Origin: JBBQED01 sp038320345
Lineage (GTDB): Bacteria > Bacteroidota > Bacteroidia > AKYH767-A > OLB10
Reading direction: 5' to 3'
DNA length: 64,000 bases
Assembly (NCBI GenBank): GCA_038320345.1
Contig: JBBQED010000002.1
Span: 62,001-126,000 of the forward strand
Below are positions 46,011-54,625 of this stretch, piece after piece (position 1 is the first letter of the stretch; each line of letters starts with the position of its first letter). A program made the position numbers and the translations under genes. The notes under the pieces are model-generated. The model was given only the letters and a program-made list of their open reading frames with translations. It was not told the DNA's origin and did no database searches.

Positions 46011-46048
46011 GATATTCTCTCTGATACGAATTTCGTTATTTTTCTATT

Positions 46049-46076
46049 CAAAAAAAATAGCAGCTAAAAGCTGCCA
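46049..46076 (-). terminator. Rho-independent terminator of the bamD-rpoZ-coaBC-DUF4835 operon
   Basis: On the minus strand TGGCAGC and GCTGCTA pair around a 5-base loop, then eight T follow. It separates DUF4835 from recN. Confidence 0.78.
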
Positions 46077-46104
46077 TTTACTGTATGTTAAATCTCATTA
46101 ATTT

Positions 46105-47007
46105 TCAGTTTCCACCGCTTTGAATCTTCAAGTACTTGGAAGCGTTAGATGGATCTATTTCACTCAAAACCTGTGTCATTCGGCTTTTCACATCGGCAGG
46201 TGCCGGAGTAAAAATATTTACCACTTCATCTGATTTAGCATCAAAAAGCGTTTTCATAATGACGGAGCCAGGTTTGTCAACATGTACTTTTTTTAATGAT
46301 TCAATACTAGTCGCGATCTGGCGAATAGCTTCATCATTTTTCTTAGCCATTATATCCAATGCTTTGCGATGGTAATCATAAAATAAAACCCGGATAGGCT
46401 TATAGATTGGATTGTTGATATTTTCTGAGAGCCAATAACGATTTCTGTTTGCTTCAAATGCTCTCCATCCCTTTTCTGGTGAATTTGTATTGTTAGCAAC
46501 GAGTGTTTGTGCCTTCGCAAAAAAGGTGCTTCCACCCAGCAAAGAATAGGAATCATAGTCAAAGCCCAGGATCATATTCGCATAAAACGCAAGCATCGCC
46601 ACGAGATTGGGGTTGTTTCCCGATTCATTATACTCCAGTGCTTGGTATTCGATGTAACGGAAATTGAAATCGTCATCTTTATAATTCATGATTGGAGAAT
46701 TATAGGAAGTCCCGAATACAGGTCGGCGTACCGAAACTTGAATGGTTCCCTTAAAAACATCCGTAGAAGGCCGATCTGTAATTTCAATCTGAATACTGCA
46801 TTCTATTTTCTCTTCATTCGTAAATTTATCGTTCGTCCATTTCGTGTTATTCATAAACTCGAAGATCGATGTCTGAAGAGTGGTATAAATCTTTTTATCA
46901 GAACTTTGAATCCGTGGAGTAAGAACGGTTACCGTACAATTCAGTTCCTGCGCTTTTAATTCACAGGCAGAAATTATCAAAATGAGAATTAAAGCAATTT
47001 TACGCAT
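46105..47007 (-). CDS. DUF4835-family secreted protein
   Basis: 300 residues. N-terminal signal (ending KAQ; a Cys at position 15 could instead be lipidated). The body matches the Bacteroidota family DUF4835, as in AQELNCTVTVLTPRIQSSD, FEFMNNTKWTNDKFTNEEKI, LVAMLAFYANMILGFDYDSY and GWRAFEANRNRYWLSENI. From memory some annotations link this family to the T9SS under the name PorD; I cannot verify this here. The ATG at 47007 overlaps the end of coaBC by 8 bases. Confidence 0.88.
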   Translation of the reverse strand: MRKIALILILIISACELKAQELNCTVTVLTPRIQSSDKKIYTTLQTSIFEFMNNTKWTNDKFTNEEKIECSIQIEITDRPSTDVFKGTIQVSVRRPVFGTSYNSPIMNYKDDDFNFRYIEYQALEYNESGNNPNLVAMLAFYANMILGFDYDSYSLLGGSTFFAKAQTLVANNTNSPEKGWRAFEANRNRYWLSENINNPIYKPIRVLFYDYHRKALDIMAKKNDEAIRQIATSIESLKKVHVDKPGSVIMKTLFDAKSDEVVNIFTPAPADVKSRMTQVLSEIDPSNASKYLKIQSGGN

Positions 47008-48199
47008 GAGAGAGTTCAATAATTTTAGCAACAATATCAATGGCTACTGCTGTCTTCGTTTTCAACGGAAATTCAGTCACCTTGTTGTTTTTGTCGATGA
47101 TTCTGATTTTATTGGTATCGGTTCCAAATCCAGCACCTTGATCATTAAGAGAATTGAGAACAATGATATCAAGATTTTTCTTATTCAGTTTACGTTGTGC
47201 ATTCTCGATTTCATTTTCAGTTTCAAGGGCAAAACCAACTAGAATTTGATTAGCTTTTTTCAAACTCCCCATTTCGGAAAGGATATCGACAGTCTTGGTC
47301 ATTTCAAGATTCCATGCGGAATCCTTCTTCTTTACTTTTTGATCGGAAACCACCTTCGGACTATAATCTGCTACAGCTGCCGACATTACTATGATGTCTG
47401 AATCTTGAAATGCTGACATACAAGCTGCTTTCATTTCACTAGCGGATTCAACAGGAATATGAATTATTCCTTGAGGAATTTCGAGGTGTATCGGTCCTGC
47501 TACCAAGGTAACAAGTGCACCTTGATTTGCAAATTCTTTGGCAATGGCTACACCCATTTTTCCCGAAGAATGATTACTTATAAATCTAACTGGATCGATT
47601 GCTTCACGCGTCGGACCAGCAGTAACTAGAATTTTTTTTCCTGAAAGTGCTTTTTGATCATTAAAGAAACGGAGCACTTCGTTTAAAATTATTGCGGGCT
47701 CTTCTAAACGCCCTTCTCCAGTTAATCCACTTGCAAGTTCGCCATACGCAGGACCCACGATGAGATTTCCTCTTTTCTTTAAAAGCTCAAGATTATTCTG
47801 AGTTGCCGGATGAACAAACATATCATGATCCATGGCAGGAGCAATTAACACCGGACAACGTGCGCTCAAGTAAGTTGCCACTAAAAGATTATCACACACA
47901 CCACCGGCCATTTTAGCAATCGTATGAGCAGATGCAGGTGCAATTAAAAACAATTGACCCCAAAGTCCGAGCTCCACATGGTTATTCCAGGTTTGATCCT
48001 GATTTACCATGTGGAGCCCAACGGGATATTTTGATAAGGTAGAAAGCGTGAGAGGACTAATGAATTCAGCGGCAGAAGAGGTCATGATGACCCTTACACT
48101 TGCTCCTTCCTTAGTTAATAGGCGACAAATTTCGGCTGATTTATAGGCTGAAATGCTACCGGATATCCCGAGTAGAATTTGCTTACCAGAGAGCCGCAT
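47000..48199 (-). CDS. coaBC: CoaBC: phosphopantothenoylcysteine decarboxylase / phosphopantothenate-cysteine ligase
   Basis: Two consecutive steps of coenzyme A synthesis. 399 residues. The CoaC flavoprotein domain (about 1-185) has GISGSISAYK, catalytic His74 in NNHVELGLW and Cys in GGVCDNLL. The substrate-clamp motif reads PAMDHDMF, with Asp where most enzymes have Asn. The CoaB domain (about 190-399) has TAGPTREAIDPVRFISNHSS and MSAAVADY, with the Lys-rich QKVKKKD. It sits between rpoZ and DUF4835 in one operon. Confidence 0.96.
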   Translation of the reverse strand: MRLSGKQILLGISGSISAYKSAEICRLLTKEGASVRVIMTSSAAEFISPLTLSTLSKYPVGLHMVNQDQTWNNHVELGLWGQLFLIAPASAHTIAKMAGGVCDNLLVATYLSARCPVLIAPAMDHDMFVHPATQNNLELLKKRGNLIVGPAYGELASGLTGEGRLEEPAIILNEVLRFFNDQKALSGKKILVTAGPTREAIDPVRFISNHSSGKMGVAIAKEFANQGALVTLVAGPIHLEIPQGIIHIPVESASEMKAACMSAFQDSDIIVMSAAVADYSPKVVSDQKVKKKDSAWNLEMTKTVDILSEMGSLKKANQILVGFALETENEIENAQRKLNKKNLDIIVLNSLNDQGAGFGTDTNKIRIIDKNNKVTEFPLKTKTAVAIDIVAKIIELSHA

Positions 48200-48207
48200 G
48201 CCCGAAA

Positions 48208-48531
48208 TTATTGCTGATCTTTAAGTGGATTCCGATGGTAAATTTTACCATCTAGAAATTCCTGAATTGCAATGAGGGTGGGTTTTGGAAGTCTTTCATA
48301 GTGCTTAGAGATCTCAATTTGCTCTCTATTTTCAAAAACTTCTTCCAAATTATCTGTAGCGCTGGAGAATTCAGACAACTTTTCGTTGAGTTCTTCCTTC
48401 ATTTCTGCAGAGATGTGATTAGCACGACGAGCCAAAACAACAATTGTTTCATAGATATTTCCCGACTTCTCCTCAAAACTAATTAGATCTCGGGTTACCG
48501 TTGTATTGGTCGAAGATTTGTAATTTGCCAT
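48208..48531 (-). CDS. rpoZ: RNA polymerase omega subunit, Bacteroidota type
   Basis: 107 residues. Similar to the Rpb6/omega family: TRDLISFEEKSGNIYETIVVLARRANHI is the conserved helix pair that clamps beta prime. The ATG at 48531 (MANYKSSTN) fits the family length. A TTG at 48576 would add 15 residues and nearly abut the bamD stop. It is 8 bases upstream of coaBC, an arrangement also common in other phyla. Confidence 0.88.
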   Translation of the reverse strand: MANYKSSTNTTVTRDLISFEEKSGNIYETIVVLARRANHISAEMKEELNEKLSEFSSATDNLEEVFENREQIEISKHYERLPKPTLIAIQEFLDGKIYHRNPLKDQQ

Positions 48532-48578
48532 GTATAATGTATTGATTATTAATTCTTTAGAAACTTTTTTAGCCAATT

Positions 48579-49388
48579 TTAAGGCTTAAGAGCAGCAGCA
48601 TCTTCTTTATCTAGTGCTATTTTAACCTCATTATAGATCTTTTCTGCGTCGCGAAGATACCGACTTTGAGGGAAATTATCTATAAGTTGGTAATAATGTT
48701 CCTTGGCATCCTTGTAACGGTCGCGTTGTTTTGCTTCAATACTATTATCAGCATAAATATAAGAGGCTTTAAAAATCAGAAAATAGCATTCCTCTTTATA
48801 ATCACTTGCTGGAAATTCTTTCAAGAAATTAGCAAAGGCTACTGTCGCTGCTTTATAATCACCGATACGATAATACTGCTTTGCATTATTATATGCTTTG
48901 GTTTCTAGCTTCACACGAAGTTCATCGATTTTCTGATTGGCTTCAAGAACTTTTGGACTTTGTGGGTACTTATTAACAAAAATTTGAAATTTTTCTATGG
49001 CTTCACTTGTGCTCGTTTGATCTAAACTTGAAACTGGTGAATCCAGGTAATAACAATAAGCATACATATATTGCATCTCTTCTGCATACTTACTGTTCGG
49101 ATAACTTTGAACGAAATTATTGAAGTGATATGCAGCAAGAACGTAGTCATCTACATAATAAGTGCAGTAGGTATAATAGTAGTAAGATTGCTCTGCGCGG
49201 GCTGTTCCGCGGAAAACTGTGATGATTTCTTCAAATAATTGAAGCGATCTGTAATAATCTTTTGCATCATAATATTCAACAGCTGCATTATATTTTGCAT
49301 CCATATCAGAGCTCTTTAATTGTTTCTGAAATTTACTGCAGGATGCAAAGATTAAGAGTGATAAAACGAGAATCAGTATTTTTTTCAT
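48579..49388 (-). CDS. bamD: Outer-membrane assembly lipoprotein BamD
   Basis: 269 residues with lipobox IFASC (Cys17). TPR-type helices follow, such as YNAAVEYYDAKDYYRSLQLF, YYYTYCTYYVDDYVLAAYHF, FVQSYPNSKYAEEMQYMYA and the later IDNFPQSRYLRDAEKIYNEV. BamD supports BamA in folding outer-membrane barrels. The ATG at 49388 is supported by the TACTTTTG element upstream and the lipoprotein signal. First gene of the operon. Confidence 0.92.
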   Translation of the reverse strand: MKKILILVLSLLIFASCSKFQKQLKSSDMDAKYNAAVEYYDAKDYYRSLQLFEEIITVFRGTARAEQSYYYYTYCTYYVDDYVLAAYHFNNFVQSYPNSKYAEEMQYMYAYCYYLDSPVSSLDQTSTSEAIEKFQIFVNKYPQSPKVLEANQKIDELRVKLETKAYNNAKQYYRIGDYKAATVAFANFLKEFPASDYKEECYFLIFKASYIYADNSIEAKQRDRYKDAKEHYYQLIDNFPQSRYLRDAEKIYNEVKIALDKEDAAALKP

Positions 49389-49406
49389 TTGGTATTTATA
49401 ACAACG

Positions 49407-49414
49407 CAAAAGTA
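49407..49414 (-). promoter_or_regulatory. Promoter -7 element of the bamD operon
   Basis: TACTTTTG on the minus strand, 18 bases before the bamD ATG. It lies inside the longer candidate frame, supporting the shorter start. Confidence 0.5.
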
Positions 49415-49573
49415 CGATTTTCATTGTAACACAAACACATGATTAACAATCCCTTGTTGAAAAGATTGTGGTTGCACATGCTTTTGCTTTTGATTTTGTG
49501 ATGATATTTCGCTCACATTTCACGGCAATAATTCAAATTGAATGCTTAGAAATGATAATTTAAAAAACAGTAA

Positions 49574-50821
49574 ATGATTGACCTATTTGAAAAGATCCGT
49601 AAGAACAGGGGTCCGCTCGGAATGCATGCGAAGGACGCTCACGGTTACTTTACATTCCCTAAGTTAGAAGGGGACATTTCAAATAAAATGATTTTCCGTG
49701 GTAAAGAGAGATTAGTTTGGAGTCTCAATAATTACCTAGGCCTTGCAAATCACCCTGACGTCAGGAAAGCAGATGCGGAAGCAGCGGGTGAATTTGGTTT
49801 TGCTTTACCGATGGGTGCACGGATGATGTCTGGAAATTCAAACCAGCACGAACAACTTGAAAAAGGATTATCTGAATTTCTTGGTAAGGAAGATACTATT
49901 CTTCTAAATTTTGGATATCAAGGAATGGTAAGTGCGATCGATAGTTTGGTAGATCGCCATGATGTTATAGTTTACGATTCAGAAGCTCATGCTTGTATTA
50001 TAGATGGATTACGTTTGCATTTAGGAAAACGTTTTGTTTATCCACATAATGATATTACTAGTCTAGAGAAACAATTGGAGCGTGCTACAAAACTTGTAGC
50101 CGAAACAAATGGTGCTATCATGGTTATTTCAGAAGGTGTTTTTGGAATGTCAGGTGATATGGGCAAACTGAAAGAAATCGTGGAATTGAAAAAGAAATTC
50201 AACTTCAGATTTTTTGTAGATGATGCACATGGATTTGGCACCATGGGAAAAACTGGAGCTGGAACTGGAGAAGAACAAGGAGTTCAAGATGGAATTGATA
50301 TTTACTTTGGTACATTCGCCAAATCAATGGCATTGATCGGAGCATTTATTAGTAGTGATGAACAAGTGGTGGAATACCTCCGTTATAATATGCGTTCGCA
50401 AATTTTTGCGAAATCTCTTCCAATGCCTTTAGTACTTGGTGCAATCAAACGCCTCGAGCTTCTTCGTACTCAACCTTCTCTTAAAGATAAGCTCTGGGAA
50501 ATCACGCATGCACTGCAATCAGGACTTAAAAAAGCGGGATTTGAAATCGGAAAAACGCAGTCGCCGGTTACTCCAGTTTATCTGGATGGAACCATTCCTG
50601 AAGCTACTAATCTTATCGTTGACTTACGTGAAAACTATGATATTTTCTGCTCTATGGTTGTGTATCCAGTAGTACCAAAAGGTATTATTATGTTACGCTT
50701 AATACCTACTGCAGTACATACTCTTGAAAATGTAAATTACACGATTGATTGCTTCAAGAAAGTGCAAGCGAATCTGAAGGCAGGGAAGTATAACACTGAT
50801 AAAATCGTAACATCGATTTAA
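49574..50821 (+). CDS. Serine palmitoyltransferase-like alpha-oxoamine synthase
   Basis: PLP enzyme of 415 residues that joins an amino acid and an acyl-CoA. Family motifs are SLNNYLGLANHP, GARMMSGNSNQHEQLE, His139 in DSEAHACIIDG (stacks on PLP), DDAHGFGTMG (216-225) and the PLP Lys250 in FGTFAKSMALIGAF. Bacteroidota use such enzymes to start sphingolipid synthesis, so serine palmitoyltransferase is the best guess. Glycine C-acetyltransferase and KBL-like roles remain possible. No sphingolipid gene lies next to it. Confidence 0.85.
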   Translation: MIDLFEKIRKNRGPLGMHAKDAHGYFTFPKLEGDISNKMIFRGKERLVWSLNNYLGLANHPDVRKADAEAAGEFGFALPMGARMMSGNSNQHEQLEKGLSEFLGKEDTILLNFGYQGMVSAIDSLVDRHDVIVYDSEAHACIIDGLRLHLGKRFVYPHNDITSLEKQLERATKLVAETNGAIMVISEGVFGMSGDMGKLKEIVELKKKFNFRFFVDDAHGFGTMGKTGAGTGEEQGVQDGIDIYFGTFAKSMALIGAFISSDEQVVEYLRYNMRSQIFAKSLPMPLVLGAIKRLELLRTQPSLKDKLWEITHALQSGLKKAGFEIGKTQSPVTPVYLDGTIPEATNLIVDLRENYDIFCSMVVYPVVPKGIIMLRLIPTAVHTLENVNYTIDCFKKVQANLKAGKYNTDKIVTSI

Positions 50822-50905
50822 CAAAATAAATTCTGAATTGTGAGTAGACAAAATGTGCTGTTGGTATTAATGAAAACGTTGTCGGGAAATGTCAATTCAG
50901 AAAAG

Positions 50906-50922
50906 GTTACATCAATTGTAAC
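50906..50922. repeat. Inverted repeat upstream of the histone-like gene
   Basis: GTTACA-TCAAT-TGTAAC, a perfect 6-base palindrome 68 bases before the histone-like ATG; possible operator. Confidence 0.3.
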
Positions 50923-50990
50923 ATAAATTAAAAGAAGACAGTATAAACCACATCTAATAATCATTAACCCAATTCAAAACACAAACAAAA

Positions 50991-51389
50991 ATGAAACAGA
51001 ACATGGAAATGAAGTCTGCTGGTAACATTAGCGCTGCTGGTGTAACTCGCGTAATTGGTTTCAAAATGGCTGACGTAGAAGCTATGGCTACTAAGAAAGC
51101 TGCTAAGAAATCAGCGAAAAAAGCTGCTAAGAAAGCTGCTCCTAAAAAAGCAACTAAGAAAGCTGCTCCTAAGAAAGCAACTAAGAAAGCTGCTAAGAAA
51201 GTAGCGAAAAAAGCTGCTAAGAAAGCTACTAAAAAAGCTGCTCCACGTAAGGCTGCTAAAAAAGCTGCTAAGAAGGCTGCTCCACGTAAGGCTGCTAAAA
51301 AAGCTGCTCCACGTAAGGCTGCTAAGAAAGCTGCACCACGTAAAAAAGCTGCTAAAAAGGCTACTAAAAGAGCTTCTAAGAAGAAATAA
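50991..51389 (+). CDS. Lys/Ala-rich histone H1-like protein
   Basis: 132 residues. A non-repetitive head (about 1-35) precedes a tail of about 95 residues made of AAKKA, APKKA, APRKA and ATKKA units. The tail resembles the eukaryotic H1 and chlamydial Hc2 tails, which neutralise DNA charge. It probably binds the nucleoid. The DNA is built from near-identical GCTGCTAAGAAA-like blocks, so copy number may vary. It is monocistronic with a strong terminator. Confidence 0.85.
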   Translation: MKQNMEMKSAGNISAAGVTRVIGFKMADVEAMATKKAAKKSAKKAAKKAAPKKATKKAAPKKATKKAAKKVAKKAAKKATKKAAPRKAAKKAAKKAAPRKAAKKAAPRKAAKKAAPRKKAAKKATKRASKKK

Positions 51390-51411
51390 TATTTCTCTTA
51401 AAGCTAATGAT

Positions 51412-51441
51412 AAAAAACCTCTGCTTCGGCAGGGGTTTTTT
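51412..51441 (+). terminator. Rho-independent terminator of the histone-like gene
   Basis: Stem ACCTCTGC/GCAGGGGT with a TTCG tetraloop, followed by six T. Confidence 0.88.
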
Positions 51442-51620
51442 CATTTTAAAGCCTACATGTGTTCGACTGAAAGCACACAAAATTATCTCTGGCACCCATG
51501 ATTTACAAATCTTCACTATTATAATTCCTAATAAAATGAGTGAAGACAAGAAAAGCTGAGAAATAAATAATGCTATTTCAACATTATCGATTCCTAAAAT
51601 CTAAAACGTAAATAATGGGC

Positions 51621-52517
51621 TTATGATGCTTTTCCTGCAGGGCGAACCTTTACCAGCCGGATATCATAAATGATAGTAGAGTTCGGCGGAATTGGACCGT
51701 ATTGACGGTTTTTAAATGCATTTCTAGAAGCCAGGATAAGTCTGTAAAAAGATCCTTCTTTCATAGACGCAATGGTCTTTTCCCAAACCGGCATTCGCGA
51801 GCCATCACCGAGTCGGTATGTCAGATTTGTTTTTGCTTTTTCGCTATCATCAAACACTTCCCCGCTTAAAAATTTTCCAATATATTTCACTTCAACGGAG
51901 TCTCCTTTCTTTGGAGTTTTTCCTTTTCCCATTTCAAAGGGAATCAAGTAAACACCATCAGCAACAGGAGAGGTTACCAAGTTGTTTTTTTTCAAATAGG
52001 CGATAATCTGTAAGTCTTCTTTTCTGTCCCACTCTGATTGAATACGCTGATTATTTTCATTGAATTCTTTTTGAGAAAGTACTTTATCAAGACGTATAAA
52101 AAATTTCAATTGTTCATCTGCGGCCAAGCCCTCAGGTTTTGCTTGTTTAAATAATTTCTGATACACAGAATCTGCCGGTACTCTGAAAATTGCAGAATCC
52201 CCTTCCCCAAGCATTGCAAATCCTTCTTCTAGTCCTCCAATAAATGAAGGCGCACCGAGCTGAATCATAAAGCTATCTCCAATGATTTTGGAATCATAGA
52301 GTAACGAATCACGTTGTGTTTTATAGATCATATGCATCTTCAACACATCTCCAATAGCAGGTTTTTTACCTCCTTTGGATTCAACAATGGAATACTGCAA
52401 ACCTGATTTTGTAGTAGAGAATGCTTCTTTTTTTGTGCAGGATATCAGGTTAAAAAAACAAAATCCGATCGCTAAAAAAAGTAGTGATGTTTTGAAACTT
52501 ATAGGAAATACTTTCAT
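51621..52517 (-). CDS. FKBP-type peptidyl-prolyl isomerase lipoprotein, two domains
   Basis: 298 residues with lipobox NLISC (Cys27). Two FKBP-like parts: about 35-150 (GLQYSIVESKGGKKPAIGD, FIGGLEEGFAMLGEGDSAIF) and about 180-290 (GKGKTPKKGDSVEVKYIGKF, KTIASMKEGSFYRLILAS, GPIPPNSTIIYDIRLVKV). It should help fold proteins in the periplasm or at the outer membrane. It follows the smaller FKBP gene directly (1-base overlap). Confidence 0.92.
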   Translation of the reverse strand: MKVFPISFKTSLLFLAIGFCFFNLISCTKKEAFSTTKSGLQYSIVESKGGKKPAIGDVLKMHMIYKTQRDSLLYDSKIIGDSFMIQLGAPSFIGGLEEGFAMLGEGDSAIFRVPADSVYQKLFKQAKPEGLAADEQLKFFIRLDKVLSQKEFNENNQRIQSEWDRKEDLQIIAYLKKNNLVTSPVADGVYLIPFEMGKGKTPKKGDSVEVKYIGKFLSGEVFDDSEKAKTNLTYRLGDGSRMPVWEKTIASMKEGSFYRLILASRNAFKNRQYGPIPPNSTIIYDIRLVKVRPAGKAS

Positions 52518-53059
52518 TAGTTGGGATTCACTTTAATTAATTCAACTTGATAAATTAGACTTTGGCTACCTCCTATCCGGTCGCCATCACCGGTAATTCC
52601 ATACGCCAGATAAGAGGGAACAATAATAAGTGCTTTCGATCCTTCTTTTAATTTCAACAATCCTTCCTGCAATCCACTAGGCTCACTCGACTGACCAACT
52701 ACCAGGGACAAAACACCCGAACTATCGCTTGAATAAACATAAGATCCATCTAGAAGCTGAATCCGATAATTAATGGCAACGCTTGTCATTATTTTGGGTT
52801 GAGGTCCTTTGCCTTCGGTAATAATCATATAATGAAGTCCGGTTTCAGTAGTTTGCATTTTCAAACCATTCCTATCAATATAACTATCAATTTGCTCCAT
52901 CTCAACCTGAATCATTTTTTTGTTCTGGTTGATCAGATCTTCCTTCATTTGTGCCACATCCTGTTGTTTTGCAGCAGGTCTTTTTTCTTGTCCTTGACAA
53001 GATGAAAACACCAATATGAAAACATAGAAAATATGAAAGAGGAGATTTTTTATTTTCAT
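52517..53059 (-). CDS. FKBP-type peptidyl-prolyl isomerase lipoprotein (GldI-like)
   Basis: 180 residues, lipobox VFSSC (Cys21), a short charged linker and one FKBP domain (about 70-178, with GLHYMIITEGKGPQPK, SGLQEGLLKLKEGSKALIIV and PSYLAYGITGDGDRIG). In flavobacteria I recall the gliding lipoprotein GldI in this position beside an NrnA-type gene, so a GldI-like role is possible. Gliding or T9SS function is not shown here. It overlaps the NrnA gene stop by 4 bases. Confidence 0.85.
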   Translation of the reverse strand: MKIKNLLFHIFYVFILVFSSCQGQEKRPAAKQQDVAQMKEDLINQNKKMIQVEMEQIDSYIDRNGLKMQTTETGLHYMIITEGKGPQPKIMTSVAINYRIQLLDGSYVYSSDSSGVLSLVVGQSSEPSGLQEGLLKLKEGSKALIIVPSYLAYGITGDGDRIGGSQSLIYQVELIKVNPN

Positions 53060-54081
53060 GAACTCAGTTGGTCTTTATATTCAGGAAGTAAAGCTACAAA
53101 TTTCGAAAGGGTATCTTTTAAAGAAAGATAACTCTTTCCTCCTGATGCATTCTTATGTCCACCACCTTCAAAATTCTTTTCTGCAAATGATTGAACAGAA
53201 AAATCTCCTTTCGAACGGAATGATATTTTCACCATTTTATCTCGTTCGCTAAATAGGACTGCCATTTTAATTCCAAGAATACTCAGACCATAATTGACGA
53301 TTCCTTCAAGATCACCAGATTCATGTTTAAATTTTTCCATGTCTTCTTTTGAAGCAATGAAATAAACCGTATTAAACTCCTTTAAAACCACCATGTGATT
53401 CAACAAACTATTTCCTAAGAATCGCAATCTTGACTCTGAAAATGTATCATAAATTTTTTCATGAACGAAATCATTACGAACACCTTTCTCCATTAATGCC
53501 GCAACTACTCTATGCGTATCTGGTGTTACAGAACGAAAGCGAAAACTACCTGTATCGGTCATAATGCCTGCATATAAACATTCTCCTGCATCTTGATTTA
53601 ACAGATCGGTAATGCCCAACGCATTTACCAAATGATATACAAGTTCGCAGGTAGAGGCAATTCCTGAATCGGAAAACATAAAATCACAAAACGGTTTAGG
53701 ATCCAGATGATGATCGAGTAACATCTTAGGTGCGGGCGATAACATCAACACATCAGCCATCCCTTCCACTCTTTTGGGATCATTAAAATCCAAGCAACAC
53801 ACGAGTTCGGCTTCAGCAAATGCCTGTTTTGCTTGTACTGGATTTCGGATAAAATCAATTACCTCTTTACTGCCCTTCATCCAGGACAAAAACGATGGAA
53901 ACTCGCTAGGGCTCACCACTTTCACCTGATGTCCAAGAGATTCAAGAACCAGTTTGAATCCAAGAGATGACCCTAAAGCATCTCCATCCGGCTTATAATG
54001 AGTGGTAATGACAATCTTTTTCGGGGTTTTGATAAAACCGGCAAACCCGCTGAGTGCCTCTGGATTAAAGGAAGGGATCAT
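53056..54081 (-). CDS. DHH-family phosphoesterase (NrnA-like oligoribonuclease / pAp phosphatase)
   Basis: 341 residues. The N-terminal DHH domain has THYKPDGDALGSS, then CLDFNDPKRV and MLLDHHLDPKPF (DHH), and the aspartate in IMTDTGSFRFRS. The C-terminal DHHA1 domain has SFRSKGDFSVQSFAEK and the substrate motif EGGGHKNASGG. NrnA-like enzymes degrade 2- to 5-mer RNA and 3'-phosphoadenosine 5'-phosphate. The ATG at 54081 is chosen because a TAACTTTG element lies just upstream; the longest frame would overlap ndk. Confidence 0.92.
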   Translation of the reverse strand: MIPSFNPEALSGFAGFIKTPKKIVITTHYKPDGDALGSSLGFKLVLESLGHQVKVVSPSEFPSFLSWMKGSKEVIDFIRNPVQAKQAFAEAELVCCLDFNDPKRVEGMADVLMLSPAPKMLLDHHLDPKPFCDFMFSDSGIASTCELVYHLVNALGITDLLNQDAGECLYAGIMTDTGSFRFRSVTPDTHRVVAALMEKGVRNDFVHEKIYDTFSESRLRFLGNSLLNHMVVLKEFNTVYFIASKEDMEKFKHESGDLEGIVNYGLSILGIKMAVLFSERDKMVKISFRSKGDFSVQSFAEKNFEGGGHKNASGGKSYLSLKDTLSKFVALLPEYKDQLSS

Positions 54082-54096
54082 TTCTTTGTTGTGATA

Positions 54097-54104
54097 CAAA
54101 GTTA
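54097..54104 (-). promoter_or_regulatory. Promoter -7 element of the NrnA-like operon
   Basis: TAACTTTG on the minus strand, 15 bases before the ATG at 54081. It lies 7 bases from the -7 element of ndk, which points the other way. Confidence 0.5.
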
Positions 54105-54111
54105 ATCGTAT

Positions 54112-54119
54112 TACCTTTG
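54112..54119 (+). promoter_or_regulatory. Promoter -7 element of ndk
   Basis: TACCTTTG, 31 bases before the ndk ATG, with TTTG at 54085-54088, 23 bases upstream, as a possible -33 box. Confidence 0.5.
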
Positions 54120-54150
54120 CACCCCAATTCACAAAGCAATTAGATAGAAT

Positions 54151-54570
54151 ATGAGCAGTAACAGAACCTTCACGATGTTGAAACCGGATGCCATTGAAAA
54201 TGGACATATCGGATCAATCCTGAACCACATTACAAAAGCGGGATTTAAAATCATCGCTATGAAATACACAAAACTTACAGCTGAAACAGCAGGTCAGTTT
54301 TATGCAGTGCACAATGCACGTCCTTTTTACAAAGATCTAGTTAGCTATATGTCTTCGGGACCTATCGTTGCGGCTATCTTAGAAAAAGATAATGCAGTAG
54401 AAGATTTCCGCAAATTAATCGGTGCTACTGATCCATCAAAAGCTGATGCTGGAACAATTCGTCAGTTGTATGCTAAATCAATTGAAGCGAATGCAGTTCA
54501 TGGATCTGACAGTGATGAAAATGCAACTATTGAAGGCAATTTCTTTTTCTCCATGTTGGAGCGTCCTTAA
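54151..54570 (+). CDS. ndk: Nucleoside-diphosphate kinase
   Basis: Balances nucleoside triphosphate pools through a phospho-histidine intermediate. 139 residues, the usual length. FTMLKPDAIENGHIG opens the fold. Catalytic His117 sits in NAVHGSDSDENA. RPFYKDLVSYMSSGPIVA and the late FFFSMLERP complete the pattern. It is divergent from the NrnA-like gene with 69 bases between the ATGs, and ends in a clear terminator. Confidence 0.97.
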   Translation: MSSNRTFTMLKPDAIENGHIGSILNHITKAGFKIIAMKYTKLTAETAGQFYAVHNARPFYKDLVSYMSSGPIVAAILEKDNAVEDFRKLIGATDPSKADAGTIRQLYAKSIEANAVHGSDSDENATIEGNFFFSMLERP

Positions 54571-54594
54571 TTCTAAAAGAAGTTGAAATTATAG

Positions 54595-54625
54595 AGCTGG
54601 GGCACTCGTGTTCCAGCTTTTTTTA
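54595..54625 (+). terminator. Rho-independent terminator of ndk
   Basis: AGCTGG pairs with CCAGCT with further G-T and C-G pairs inside, followed by about seven T. It overlaps the end of the small ORF on the other strand. Confidence 0.75.

Noticed and set aside
46507..46959. 150-codon plus-strand frame opposite DUF4835
   Set aside because: It is fully antisense to a well-supported gene, with no family-like composition.
51090..51380. Repeated blocks that might look like a CRISPR or satellite array
   Set aside because: The repeats are in frame and encode Lys/Ala units of the histone-like protein; there are no spacers.
54082..54207. N-terminal extension of the NrnA-like protein overlapping ndk
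   Set aside because: It would run through both promoters and the ndk start; the ATG at 54081 opens the conserved DHH protein.
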